64,000 bases of DNA from an uncultured Pelagibacteraceae bacterium. Its GTDB lineage: Bacteria; Pseudomonadota; Alphaproteobacteria; Pelagibacterales; Pelagibacteraceae. The position numbers and the translations under genes are program-made. The notes below the pieces were generated by a model, which saw only the letters and a list, made by a program, of their open reading frames with translations, was not told where the DNA came from and ran no database searches. Shown here piece by piece: positions 54,847 through 64,000 of the stretch (the first letter of the stretch is position 1; the number at the start of each line of letters is the position of its first letter). The stretch is from assembly GCA_902629955.1 (NCBI GenBank), contig CACOSS010000001.1, forward strand, positions 1 through 64,000, in the 5' to 3' direction.

Positions 54847-55516
54847 TTTTGAGGCACATATACTTGTAGTTGATGATGATGATGGAATAAGAGATTTGGT
54901 AAAAAAATACTTAAATGAGAATAATTTTTTAATTACGACAGCAAAGAATGCTGAGGATGCAAATGAAAAAATTAACATCATCAAATTTGATTTAATAATT
55001 CTGGATATCATGATGCCGGGACAAACTGGTCTACAATTCTTATCGGAAAATAAAAAAAAACTTCATACACCAGTAATTTTACTTACAGCCAAAGGTGAAG
55101 CAAAAGAAAGAATAGAAGGCTTGGAGGTAGGGGCAGACGATTACTTGCCAAAACCTTTTGAACCAAAAGAATTAATTTTACGGATAAGGAATATATTAAG
55201 CAAAACTAAAAAGTATGATGGCAAAAGAGTAATTGAATTTGATAATATCAAAATAGATTTAAATAAATTAATAATACACAAAAATGAGGAAGAATTCAAA
55301 ATAAATAATACTGAAAAAATTATCCTAGAAAAAATGATTAACTCACCTGGAGAATCATTTTCTAGAGATTATATAGGAAATTTAATTGATATCGATAAAG
55401 AAAGATCCATTGATGTTATAATTACTCGTTTAAGAAAAAAAATTGAATTGGATCCAAAAAATCCAAAGTACCTTCAAACTATTAGAGGAACAGGCTATGT
55501 CCTTTGGATTGAATAA
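54839..55516 (+). CDS. OmpR-family response regulator
   Basis: ILVVDDDDGIRDLVKKYL, LIILDIMMPGQTGL, LLTAKG; C-terminal winged helix VIITRLRKKIELDPKNPKYLQTIRGTGYVL. Confidence 0.95.
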   Translation: MNNFEAHILVVDDDDGIRDLVKKYLNENNFLITTAKNAEDANEKINIIKFDLIILDIMMPGQTGLQFLSENKKKLHTPVILLTAKGEAKERIEGLEVGADDYLPKPFEPKELILRIRNILSKTKKYDGKRVIEFDNIKIDLNKLIIHKNEEEFKINNTEKIILEKMINSPGESFSRDYIGNLIDIDKERSIDVIITRLRKKIELDPKNPKYLQTIRGTGYVLWIE

Positions 55517-56810
55517 ATTTTTAAAAAATATTTTGCCTAAACAATTATTTTACAGAGCACTTTTAATTGTTGCTGCACCAATAATAATTCTTCAGATAAC
55601 TATATCTATTGTTTTTTTTGATAGTCTTTGGATAAAAACAAACAAAGGTATGACAAGAGCTTTGATTGGTGAAATAAAGTTTTTTATTGAAGCATATGAT
55701 AATGAACAATACAACAAAGACTCATTAACTAGGCTTTTTTCCGACACGCAAAATATTAAAGCAAATTATGTTCCCCACAAAATGATGCCAAAGGATGACT
55801 TTGAAAGATGGTTTAGTCCAATGGATAGAACATTAAGAAGAGAACTAAAATCTAAATTTAATAATTATTGGTTTGATACAACAACTTTTAAAGAAAATAT
55901 TGATCTTAAAATCAAATATTTAAATGGGTATTTTCAATTTAAAATCCCTAAAAGTAGAGTTGCAAATTCCTCTGCTAGAATTTTCGCGTTATGGATTACT
56001 TTGCCAGCATTTTTGCTGATTGCAATTGCACTTATATTTCTTAAAAATCAAACTAGACCGATTATTAATTTAGCAAGAGCTTCAGAAAAATTTGGAAGAG
56101 GTGAAGATGTTGGAGAGTATAGACCCTCAGGTGCTCTTGAAATTAGACAGGCTGGATATGAATTTGAGAGAATGAGAAAAAGAATTATCAGACATCTTAA
56201 CCAAAGATCAGAAATGCTATCAGGTATAAGCCATGATTTAAGAACACCTTTAACAAGAATAAAACTTCAGCTAGCGTTTATAAAAGATAAGCAATTATCA
56301 AACAAACTATCTGAAGATGTAATTGAAATGGAGAAAATGTTAAATGAATATCTGCAATTTTCTAAAAATAGATCAAATGAAAAAGGAGAAAAATTTGACC
56401 TTTCAAAACTTTTAGAGGACACGATTGAAAAATATGATAACAAAAATATTTTAAAAAAAATTACACAAAATATTTTATTTCACGGCAAAAAAACCTTAAT
56501 TAATAGATGCATTTCAAATATTTTAGATAACAGTTTAAAGTATGGCAAAAAAATTGAGGTAAATTTAAAAAAGAGTAGTAATAATATCATTTTGTTGATT
56601 GACGATGATGGTCCTGGTATCCCAAAAAATGAGTATGAGAATGTTTTTAAGCCTTTTTATAAAATTGACAAAAGTAGGAGCGAAACAAAATCGAGTGTAG
56701 GTTTAGGTATGTCAATAGCATCTGATATCATCCAATCTCATGGTGGAAATATAAAATTAGAAAAATCAACTTTAAAAGGACTACAGGTAAGGATAACTCT
56801 ACCTTTTTAA
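55497..56810 (+). CDS. EnvZ-like sensor histidine kinase
   Basis: Two TM segments, HAMP, SGISHDLRTPLTRIKLQLAF H-box, DNSLKYG N-box, GLGMSIASDIIQSHGG; likely ATG at 55497. Confidence 0.93.
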   Translation: MSFGLNKFLKNILPKQLFYRALLIVAAPIIILQITISIVFFDSLWIKTNKGMTRALIGEIKFFIEAYDNEQYNKDSLTRLFSDTQNIKANYVPHKMMPKDDFERWFSPMDRTLRRELKSKFNNYWFDTTTFKENIDLKIKYLNGYFQFKIPKSRVANSSARIFALWITLPAFLLIAIALIFLKNQTRPIINLARASEKFGRGEDVGEYRPSGALEIRQAGYEFERMRKRIIRHLNQRSEMLSGISHDLRTPLTRIKLQLAFIKDKQLSNKLSEDVIEMEKMLNEYLQFSKNRSNEKGEKFDLSKLLEDTIEKYDNKNILKKITQNILFHGKKTLINRCISNILDNSLKYGKKIEVNLKKSSNNIILLIDDDGPGIPKNEYENVFKPFYKIDKSRSETKSSVGLGMSIASDIIQSHGGNIKLEKSTLKGLQVRITLPF

Positions 56811-57038
56811 TTTTTTAGATCTTTTATTGATTGTTGATGATTTTTTTTTTTCTAAATTTTCAACTCTTTTTTTTAATACATCAAATTCCTCTTTTGTAGG
56901 AAGTTCAAGTTTAAGTATAATTTCATCCTTTTTAGACTTAAGTATATTTAAAATCTCGTTATTCAAATCTTTGTAAGAGATTAGTCCTTGTTCAAATAAC
57001 TTGGCAAGCTTATCTGTTATAAATTTTGATTTTGTCAT
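56799..57038 (-). CDS. ubiK: UbiK/BMFP (YqiC-like) accessory factor
   Basis: 79 aa; LELPTKEEFDVLKKRVENLEKK BMFP-type coiled coil. Confidence 0.75.
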   Translation of the reverse strand: MTKSKFITDKLAKLFEQGLISYKDLNNEILNILKSKKDEIILKLELPTKEEFDVLKKRVENLEKKKSSTINKRSKKLKR

Positions 57039-57084
57039 ACAAAGCTAATTAAAAATAATATATTCTTACAATTATTTTTTTAAA

Positions 57085-57858
57085 ATGTTTACTAATAATT
57101 TTGACCCAATTGCCTTTAATTTGTTTATTTTTGAAATAAGATGGTATTCTTTAGCCTATATTTTTGGCATTTTATTTGGCTGGTTTTATTGTAAGAAGTT
57201 TTTAATTAAAGATAAAGTAATTTTGTCACTCTTTGATGATTTAATAACATATTTAATTATTGGAATAATTCTTGGAGGAAGACTTGGATACGTTCTATTT
57301 TATTCATTAAAGTATTATTCTGAAAATTTTATTGAAATATTTTTTATTTGGGAAGGTGGTATGTCATTTCATGGAGGATTGATTGGTATAATGGTTGCAA
57401 CGTATCTCTACAGTAAAAAACACAAAATTAATAAATATATTTTTTTAGACTTAATATCTGTATCTGCACCTATAGGACTATTCTTTGGTAGAATTGCTAA
57501 TTTTATAAATGGTGAGCTTGTTGGAAAAGCAACCAATGGAAGTTGGGGTGTAATCTATCCTCAAATCGATGATGTTCCAAGACACCCTTCTCAATTATAT
57601 GAATGTTTTTTAGAAGGAATTATTTTATTCATAATATTAAATCTAATTTATTTCAAAAAGAACTATATAACTGGAACAGTATCTTCCGCATTTTTATTTT
57701 TTTATGGAATATTTCGTTTTATCTCTGAAATTTTTAGAGAACCAGATGCTCACCTTGGTTTCTTAATTGGATCTCTGAGTATGGGAATGCTATTAAGTTT
57801 GTTAATGATATTTTTAAGTATAATTCTTTTTTATAGAATAAATGAAGCACAAAATTAA
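57085..57858 (+). CDS. lgt: Prolipoprotein diacylglyceryl transferase
   Basis: GGRLGYVLFY, GGMSFHGGLIG, GRIANFINGELVGKAT, RHPSQLYE. Confidence 0.97.
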   Translation: MFTNNFDPIAFNLFIFEIRWYSLAYIFGILFGWFYCKKFLIKDKVILSLFDDLITYLIIGIILGGRLGYVLFYSLKYYSENFIEIFFIWEGGMSFHGGLIGIMVATYLYSKKHKINKYIFLDLISVSAPIGLFFGRIANFINGELVGKATNGSWGVIYPQIDDVPRHPSQLYECFLEGIILFIILNLIYFKKNYITGTVSSAFLFFYGIFRFISEIFREPDAHLGFLIGSLSMGMLLSLLMIFLSIILFYRINEAQN

Positions 57859-58918
57859 AAATTTTAAATTTTCATTAAATAAGAAAATTTCAGTAGACAG
57901 ATTTTTGGAGAAAGTAATGTATCAACCAAGAGTTGGGTATTATAACAATAGAGTTCCTTTTGGAAAAAATGGTGATTTTGTAACAGCACCTACAATTTCC
58001 AACTTATTTTCAGAAATTTTAGCAATATGGATAATTTCTGCATGGGAAAAAATTGAACAACCAAAAATATTTAATTTAGTTGAACTAGGTCCCGGTGATG
58101 GCAGTTTAGCTAAGATACTTATTCAAACTTTTAAGAAATTTCCTAAATTTAATAAATCTGTAAATATATATTTATACGAGAAAAGTAATTTATTAAAGAA
58201 AATCCAAAAAAAAAAAATTGAAAATCAAAAAGTTAAATGGATTAAAAATTATAATTCAATCAAGAAAGGACCAGTATTTTTTTTGGGCAATGAATTTTTT
58301 GATGCAATTCCAATAAAACAATTTACTGTAAATAATAAAAAATTTTTAGAAAAATGTTTTGTGATCAATAAAAAAGGATTAGTAGAAACATATAAAAAGC
58401 CGCTAATGGATGATATTTCGTTTATAAAATCATTTGATATATATAAAAATCAAAATTTTATTGAATACCCTAAATTAGGTTTCCTTGAACTAAATAAAAT
58501 AATTGAAAAAATTTCAACTCTTTCAGGTGGAATTTTACTTATTGATTATGGATATTTAAAACCCCTTAGTAAAGATACTTTGCAAAGTGTTATGAAAAAC
58601 AAAAAAGTTAAAATGAGTAACTTATACAATCATATTGGAAAAGCGGATATTACCTATCTTGTAAACTTTAATTTATTGAAAGAATTTTTTAAAAAAAAAA
58701 ATTTAAAAGTGAAAAATATAGTCACACAGAAATTTTTTCTTGAAACTATGGGAATAATAGAAAGAGCCAAAATAATTGAAAAAAATATGAATTACAAACA
58801 AAAGGAAGAGATGTTTTTAACGCTTAAAAGACTTTTGCATAAAGATTTTATGGGTGAGCTTTTTAAGGTGATTTTTGCTCACAGTTATAAAAAAGACGAT
58901 TTTTTAGGATTTAATTAA
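57842..58918 (+). CDS. MidA/NDUFAF7 family (DUF185) methyltransferase
   Basis: YYNNRVPFGKNGDFVTAPTISNLFSEILAIWI, ELGPGDGSLAKIL, NEFFDAIPIKQF, LLIDYGY. Confidence 0.92.
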   Translation: MKHKIKNFKFSLNKKISVDRFLEKVMYQPRVGYYNNRVPFGKNGDFVTAPTISNLFSEILAIWIISAWEKIEQPKIFNLVELGPGDGSLAKILIQTFKKFPKFNKSVNIYLYEKSNLLKKIQKKKIENQKVKWIKNYNSIKKGPVFFLGNEFFDAIPIKQFTVNNKKFLEKCFVINKKGLVETYKKPLMDDISFIKSFDIYKNQNFIEYPKLGFLELNKIIEKISTLSGGILLIDYGYLKPLSKDTLQSVMKNKKVKMSNLYNHIGKADITYLVNFNLLKEFFKKKNLKVKNIVTQKFFLETMGIIERAKIIEKNMNYKQKEEMFLTLKRLLHKDFMGELFKVIFAHSYKKDDFLGFN

Positions 58919-59676
58919 TGTTTTACTCGAAAATACTAGGTAATGAAATTCATGTAAAACACTGTTTCTTTAATAAGCTAGGTGGGAAGTCAAAAGGAAT
59001 TTATAAAAGTTTAAATTGTGGAAAGGGATCATCTGATAAAAAAAAATACGTAAATAAAAATTTACTTATAGCTAGTAAGAAAATCTGTAAGTCATTTAAA
59101 AAATTGATTTTGTTAAATCAAATACATAGTAGTAAATTTTTTTATATTAAAAATTACAAATTACAAAAGAAAAAACTTATTGGTGATGCACTAATTACAG
59201 ATCAAAAAAAAGTAATAATTGGTGTTTTAACAGCTGACTGTGCTCCTGTTTTAATCTATGATAAAAAGCTTAAAATTATTTCAGCGATACATGCAGGTTG
59301 GAAAGGTGCCTACAAAGGTATTATTCAAAATGTTTTGAAATATTTTAAAAAAAAAGGTAGCGAATCAGAAGACCTTATTGCGGCTATTGGGCCTTGCATT
59401 TCTCAAAAAAGTTATGAAGTAAAAAATGAATTTAAGTTGAAATTTTTAAAACAAAGCAAAAGAAACAAACTTTTTTTTAAAAAAGTAAAAAATAAAACAT
59501 ATTTTAGCCTCAATAAATATGTTATTTATCAATTGAAAAGTTTTGGGATAAAAAAAATAGATGTAATTAACAAAGATACATATAACAAAAAAAACAATTT
59601 TTTTAGTGCCAGAAGATCTTTACACCAAAAACAAGATGATTATGGTAGAAATATATCCTTAATTATGATTAATTAG
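58918..59676 (+). CDS. pgeF: Peptidoglycan editing factor PgeF/YfiH (laccase-domain) protein
   Basis: LLNQIHSSKFF, GDALITDQKKVIIGVLTADCAPVL, AIHAGWKGAYKGI, AIGPCISQKSYEV. Confidence 0.93.
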   Translation: MFYSKILGNEIHVKHCFFNKLGGKSKGIYKSLNCGKGSSDKKKYVNKNLLIASKKICKSFKKLILLNQIHSSKFFYIKNYKLQKKKLIGDALITDQKKVIIGVLTADCAPVLIYDKKLKIISAIHAGWKGAYKGIIQNVLKYFKKKGSESEDLIAAIGPCISQKSYEVKNEFKLKFLKQSKRNKLFFKKVKNKTYFSLNKYVIYQLKSFGIKKIDVINKDTYNKKNNFFSARRSLHQKQDDYGRNISLIMIN

Positions 59677-59685
59677 TAAATCTTA

Positions 59686-60618
59686 ATGAAATTATTAACT
59701 GGAAACAGTAACAAAAATTTAAGTCAAAAGATTTCAAAATATCTTAAAACAAAACTAGTAAATTCAAATATAAAAAAGTTTTCAGATGGGGAAATTTATG
59801 TTGAGATAAACGAAAATATTAGAGGAAATAATATTTTTATAGTACAATCTATATCCTCTCCCGCAAACGATAATCTATTAGAGATGTTATTATGTATAGA
59901 TGCTTTAAAAAGATCTTCTGCAAAAAATATTACTGCAGTAATTCCCTACTTTGGATATGCAAGACAAGATAGAAAAGTTGTTCCTAGAACTTCAATATCT
60001 GCAAAATTAATTTCTAATTTAATTACTAAAGCTGGAGCTGATAGAGTTGTAACTGTGGATTTACATGCTGGTCAAATACAAGGTTTTTTTGATATTCCAG
60101 TCGATAATCTTTATGCAACCCCAATATTTTATAGGCATATCAAAAAAAATCTTAAAATGAATAATTTAGTTTGTGTTTCACCTGATGTGGGTGGCGTAGC
60201 AAGAACAAGAGGATTGAGTAAATTGCTAAACGTAAACCTTGCTATTGTCGATAAGAGAAGACCGGCGCCAGGAAAATCTGAAGTGATGAATATAATTGGA
60301 GATGTAAAAAATAAAATTTGTATAATAGTCGATGATATTATTGACTCTGGGGGAACAATAGTGAATGCAGCAAAAATGCTTAAATCAAGAGGCGCAAAAG
60401 AAATCCACGTTTATATAACTCACGGAGTACTAAGTGGAGATGCAGTAAAAAAAATTAAAAATTCTCCAATAAAAAACTTAGTAATTACTGATACGATTGA
60501 TAATACAAAAAAAATAAATAATGCAAATAATATTCAAATTTTAAGTATCTCTAATCTTCTCGGAGAAGCTCTTAAAAGAATATCTAACTCAACATCAGTA
60601 TCTGATTTATTTAAATAA
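59686..60618 (+). CDS. prs: Ribose-phosphate pyrophosphokinase
   Basis: FSDGEIYVEINENIRG, YFGYARQDRK, TVDLHAGQIQGFFDIPVDNL, IVDDIIDSGGTI. Confidence 0.97.
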   Translation: MKLLTGNSNKNLSQKISKYLKTKLVNSNIKKFSDGEIYVEINENIRGNNIFIVQSISSPANDNLLEMLLCIDALKRSSAKNITAVIPYFGYARQDRKVVPRTSISAKLISNLITKAGADRVVTVDLHAGQIQGFFDIPVDNLYATPIFYRHIKKNLKMNNLVCVSPDVGGVARTRGLSKLLNVNLAIVDKRRPAPGKSEVMNIIGDVKNKICIIVDDIIDSGGTIVNAAKMLKSRGAKEIHVYITHGVLSGDAVKKIKNSPIKNLVITDTIDNTKKINNANNIQILSISNLLGEALKRISNSTSVSDLFK

Positions 60619-60636
60619 TTAGCTTGTTTTATAGAT

Positions 60637-60664
60637 AAACTTAGGTTAAAAGACCTAGTTTTTT
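60637..60664 (+). terminator. Hairpin plus U-run between prs and rplY (terminator or attenuator)
   Basis: AAACTTAGGT TAAAAG ACCTAGTTT followed by TTT, directly abutting the rplY ATG at 60665. Confidence 0.5.
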
Positions 60665-61402
60665 ATGAATACTTTAGAAGCTAATATTAGAAACACTAAA
60701 ACCAAAGGTGAGTTAAACATTTTAAGATCCCAAGGAAATGTTCCAGCAGTAATTTATGGCGGCAAAGATGAAAATCAAAATATATCTGTATCAAAAAAAA
60801 CTCTGACTAATTTACTAGAGAAAGACAACTTTCTGTCAAATATAATTAATTTAAAGATAGAGGGTAAGGATTACAACGTTTTGCCAAGAGATGTGAAATT
60901 TGACATTTTGTCAGACGAACCAACACATGTTGATTTTTTAAGAATTGTTAAAGGTGGTAAAGTAATTTTACAAATACCAGTTAAATTTATTAATAGTGAT
61001 AAATCGCCAGGATTAAAAAGAGGTGGTGTATTAAATATTGTTAGACGAAAAGTTGAGCTAAAATGCCCAACAGAAAATATTCCTAATGAACTTGTAGTGG
61101 ATTTAGATGGAGTTGATATCGGTCAAAGTTTTAAAATATCAGCAATTAAACTTCCAGAAAATGTTCATCCAACAATACAAGGTAGAGATTTTGTTGTTGC
61201 AACACTTGCAGCGCCTACTGTTATAAAAGAACCAGAGAAGCCTGCAGAAGCTGCAGATGGTGCCGAAGCAACAGGAGAAGAAGGTGCGACTCAAGCAGCT
61301 GAAGGTGATGGAAAAGCACCTCCGGCAGATGCAGCTAAATCTGAAAAGAAAGATGATGTTAAAAAAGGAGATGACAAAAAATCTCAACCAGAAAAAAAAT
61401 AA
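60665..61402 (+). CDS. rplY: Ribosomal protein bL25 (Ctc form) with low-complexity C-terminal tail
   Basis: L25 domain (LRSQGNVPAVIYGGK; LPRDVKFDILSDEPTHVDFLRI) plus TL5/CTC domain; Ala/Glu/Lys-rich tail. Confidence 0.94.
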   Translation: MNTLEANIRNTKTKGELNILRSQGNVPAVIYGGKDENQNISVSKKTLTNLLEKDNFLSNIINLKIEGKDYNVLPRDVKFDILSDEPTHVDFLRIVKGGKVILQIPVKFINSDKSPGLKRGGVLNIVRRKVELKCPTENIPNELVVDLDGVDIGQSFKISAIKLPENVHPTIQGRDFVVATLAAPTVIKEPEKPAEAADGAEATGEEGATQAAEGDGKAPPADAAKSEKKDDVKKGDDKKSQPEKK

Positions 61403-61432
61403 TAAGCTGAAAAAATTTTTTATAAAATAATC

Positions 61433-61993
61433 ATGTTACTTTTTGTAGGTCTTGGTAATCCCGCTCCTAATAGCGAAAATAATAGACATAATATTGGATT
61501 TAAAATTATTGATGCAATTAATCAAAAATTTAGCTTGTCAAAACAAAAACCAAAATTTAAAGGACTCCTTACTACTGGAACAATAAATGGAAAAAAAGTT
61601 TATGCTATAAAACCTCTTACATTTATGAATAATTCTGGTATTTGCATAAGAGAATTAATTGAATATTTTAAAATTGAAGCTGAAAATGTAATAGTTTTTC
61701 ATGATGATCTAGACATAGATTTTGGAAAAATTAAAACAAAATTTGGTGGATCTAGTGCGGGACACAACGGGATCGAATCTATAGATAAATTTATTGGCAA
61801 AGATTATTCAAGAGTAAGAATCGGTATTGGTCATCCAAAAAATAATATTGAAGTATCTGATCATGTATTACAAGATTTCAATGATGATGAAAAAGAGGAA
61901 CTTTCTTCAATTACAGAAAATATAACTAAGTCATTACCAATACTCATTGATAAAAAATTGGATTTATTTTCAAGTACAGTCAATAATAAATAG
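61433..61993 (+). CDS. pth: Peptidyl-tRNA hydrolase
   Basis: LLFVGLGNPAPNSENNRHNIGF, KPLTFMNNSG, HDDLDIDFGKIKTKFGGSSAGHNGIESI. Confidence 0.97.
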   Translation: MLLFVGLGNPAPNSENNRHNIGFKIIDAINQKFSLSKQKPKFKGLLTTGTINGKKVYAIKPLTFMNNSGICIRELIEYFKIEAENVIVFHDDLDIDFGKIKTKFGGSSAGHNGIESIDKFIGKDYSRVRIGIGHPKNNIEVSDHVLQDFNDDEKEELSSITENITKSLPILIDKKLDLFSSTVNNK

Positions 61994-63067
61994 ATGGGTT
62001 TTAAATGTGGAATTGTCGGTTTACCAAATGTTGGCAAATCAACTCTGTTTAATGCTTTAACTAATTCTTCTAAAGCTCAAGCGGAGAATTTTCCTTTCTG
62101 CACAATTGATCCCAATATTGGTGTAGTACCTGTTCCAGATAATAGACTAGATAAACTATCGGAAGTATCTAAGTCAAAAAAAAAAATCAACACAACAATT
62201 TCTTTTGTTGATATTGCGGGTCTTGTTAAAGGTGCTTCGAAAGGAGAAGGTTTAGGAAATAAATTTTTATCACATATAAGAGAAGTTGATGCAATTGTCC
62301 ATATGATTAGATGTTTTGACTCTGCTGATATTCAAAATGTCAATCCCAGTATTGATCCAATAAGAGATTTAGAAATAATTGAAACTGAAATGATGCTAGC
62401 TGATATTGATTCTTTGCAAAAAAGATTAGATAAAAAAAATAAAAAAAATATTGACGAAAAGATGCAAAAAATATTAGAAAACGCATTTGAAAAGCTTAAT
62501 AATAGTAAAGATTTATCTGAATTAGTTAATGAGTTTGACGAAAAATTAATAATTCAAACTGGATTACTTTCAATCAAACCCAAGATTTACGTGTGCAACG
62601 TGGATGAAAAAAGTGTGAATAATGGTAATAATTATACCGATAGTTTTATAAAAAAATATGGCTCAAATAACACAATAATTATTTCTGCAGACATCGAAAA
62701 TCAAATTAATCAGTTTGAGAATGAAGAAAAAAAAAATTATATGGATATGATTAAACTCAAAGAAACGGGTCTTAATAAACTAATAAGTAAGGGTTATAGT
62801 ATTTTAAATTTAGAAACCTTCTTCACCTCAGGACCAGAGGAAAGTAGAGCATGGACTATAAAAAAAAATTGTAATGCGCCTAGTGCTGCAGGGGAGATAC
62901 ATACTGATTTTGAAAAGGGTTTCATTAGAGCTGAAACTGTCACTTACGAAGATTTTGTTACTAATGGTGGATGGTTAAACTCAAAGAATAACGGTAGGAT
63001 GAGATTGGAAGGTAAAGATTATATAGTTAAAGACGGAGATATTTTAAACTTCAGATTCAACACGTGA
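61994..63067 (+). CDS. ychF: Redox-regulated ATPase YchF
   Basis: GFKCGIVGLPNVGKSTLFNALT, NFPFCTIDPNIG, DIAGLVKGASKGEGLGNKFL, GWLNSKNNGRMRLEGKDYIVKDGDILNFRFN. Confidence 0.98.
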   Translation: MGFKCGIVGLPNVGKSTLFNALTNSSKAQAENFPFCTIDPNIGVVPVPDNRLDKLSEVSKSKKKINTTISFVDIAGLVKGASKGEGLGNKFLSHIREVDAIVHMIRCFDSADIQNVNPSIDPIRDLEIIETEMMLADIDSLQKRLDKKNKKNIDEKMQKILENAFEKLNNSKDLSELVNEFDEKLIIQTGLLSIKPKIYVCNVDEKSVNNGNNYTDSFIKKYGSNNTIIISADIENQINQFENEEKKNYMDMIKLKETGLNKLISKGYSILNLETFFTSGPEESRAWTIKKNCNAPSAAGEIHTDFEKGFIRAETVTYEDFVTNGGWLNSKNNGRMRLEGKDYIVKDGDILNFRFNT

Positions 63068-63826
63068 CCAAATCTTTTTCATACTGAAATAAACTAAAAT
63101 TGTGATTATTATCAAATAAACAATAGCTCTAAAACCAATTTTGTGTCTTTCTTCTAAATGAGGTTCAGCTGCCCAAGAGAGAAAAGTAGTTACATCTTTG
63201 GCCATTTGTTCCTCTGTTGCTTGTGTTCCGTCAGCATACTCAACTATTCCTTCAGACAAAGGATTCGACATTTTTATTTTATTGCCTGCCATATACTTAT
63301 TGTAATAGACACCATCGTCTAGAGAAATACCCTCTGGTGGTTCATCGTATCCAAGCAATAAGGAATATATATAATCTGCTCCTCCTTTTCTTGCTTTAAC
63401 AAGAACCGACATGTCAGGTGGATACGCTCCACCATTTGCAGCAGTAGCTTCTTTATCATTAGAATAAGGACTAACAAAATTATCTGATGGTCTCGCGGGT
63501 CTATCAAACATCTCACCATCATCATTTGGGCCATCCCTTACTTCAAATTGAGAAGCTATAATTTTTACTTGCTCTACACTAAATTCAGGACCCCCGGGTT
63601 GTGATAGATTTCTATAACTTAAATGTTTCATTGAGTGACAAGAGGCACAAACTTCTGTGTATACCTGGTAACCCCTTTGTAGGGAAGCTCTGTCAAAAGT
63701 TCCAAAAAAACCTTTAAAGCTCCAACCAGGATTCATAGGCTCAGCTGCTTTTTCTGCAGAAAAAGAAGTATTAGTTGTTGAATTAAAAAAAATTAAAAAA
63801 AAAAAGAAAACTATAAATTTTTTCAT
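63044..63826 (-). CDS. petC: Cytochrome c1 of the bc1 complex
   Basis: Signal peptide, VCASCHSMKHLSYRNL heme c site, C-terminal TM anchor. Confidence 0.96.
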   Translation of the reverse strand: MKKFIVFFFFLIFFNSTTNTSFSAEKAAEPMNPGWSFKGFFGTFDRASLQRGYQVYTEVCASCHSMKHLSYRNLSQPGGPEFSVEQVKIIASQFEVRDGPNDDGEMFDRPARPSDNFVSPYSNDKEATAANGGAYPPDMSVLVKARKGGADYIYSLLLGYDEPPEGISLDDGVYYNKYMAGNKIKMSNPLSEGIVEYADGTQATEEQMAKDVTTFLSWAAEPHLEERHKIGFRAIVYLIIITILVYFSMKKIWSRVESEV

Positions 63827-64000
63827 AATTTATCTTCTCTTTGCTTTACTGCAGACATGCTTACTGATCCACCCAAAACGGGTTCTGTGATGCTTAAAGG
63901 CACATCTAAAACTTTCTCTTTTCTGCTTAGCAATGGAAGGATTATTAAAAAGTGTGCAAAATAATATGCTGTAGCTACCCTAGCTACTAAAAGATAAATT
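63823..64000 (-). CDS. petB: Cytochrome b, C-terminal part (truncated by window edge)
   Basis: Minus strand reads IYLLVARVATAYYFAHFLIILPLLSRKEKVLDVPLSITEPVLGG...KQREDKL*, TGA overlapping the petC ATG. Confidence 0.9.
   Translation of the reverse strand, partial: IYLLVARVATAYYFAHFLIILPLLSRKEKVLDVPLSITEPVLGGSVSMSAVKQREDKL

Noticed and set aside
55443-55496. Upstream ATG for the histidine kinase
   Set aside because: Would overlap the response regulator coding end extensively; ATG at 55497 directly precedes the hydrophobic N-terminal region
61139-61387. Cys/Phe-rich 82-aa antisense ORF in rplY
   Set aside because: Cysteine richness comes from reverse reading of GCA/GAA-rich low-complexity codons in the L25 tail

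Overview
AT-rich, gene-dense window of an alphaproteobacterial chromosome. Gene content, very short intergenic gaps and low GC suggest a streamlined SAR11/Pelagibacterales-like genome (inference). Nearly everything is core housekeeping: pal-tolBARQ; yebC beside a phage-type RuvC-like resolvase; zapA; tkt-gap-pgk-class I fba; efp; suhB; rpmE-trcR-rpsU-tRNA-fMet; a rearranged dcw cluster (mraZ-orf62-ftsZ-rsmH-ftsL-ftsI-murE/murF fusion-mraY-murD-ftsW-murG-murC); rnpB; mlaA/mlaC; a tRNA with CAT anticodon (probably Ile2); rpoD-dnaG-yqeY; carAB; trxB; uvrB-folM-like-folB-uvrC-pgsA; a MarR/response regulator/histidine kinase group; lgt; prs-rplY-pth-ychF; petBC. I found no CRISPR array, prophage or IS element. 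The most unusual locus is 15271-15610. There rpsU (bS21) has no ATG; homology and a perfect GGAGG place its start at an AUU codon. A 19-codon upstream ORF with its own Shine-Dalgarno ends overlapping that AUU, and an initiator tRNA with a non-canonical anticodon stem (AGG/CCU instead of GGG/CCC) begins 3 nt after the rpsU stop. Other notable points: a MraZ-box-like triple TGGGN repeat over a good sigma70 promoter ahead of mraZ, a phage-type resolvase in the canonical ruvC locus with ruvAB absent, and tRNA and CDS ends abutting convergent genes with no room for terminators. All calls come from reading the sequence and supplied translations; no database search was run.
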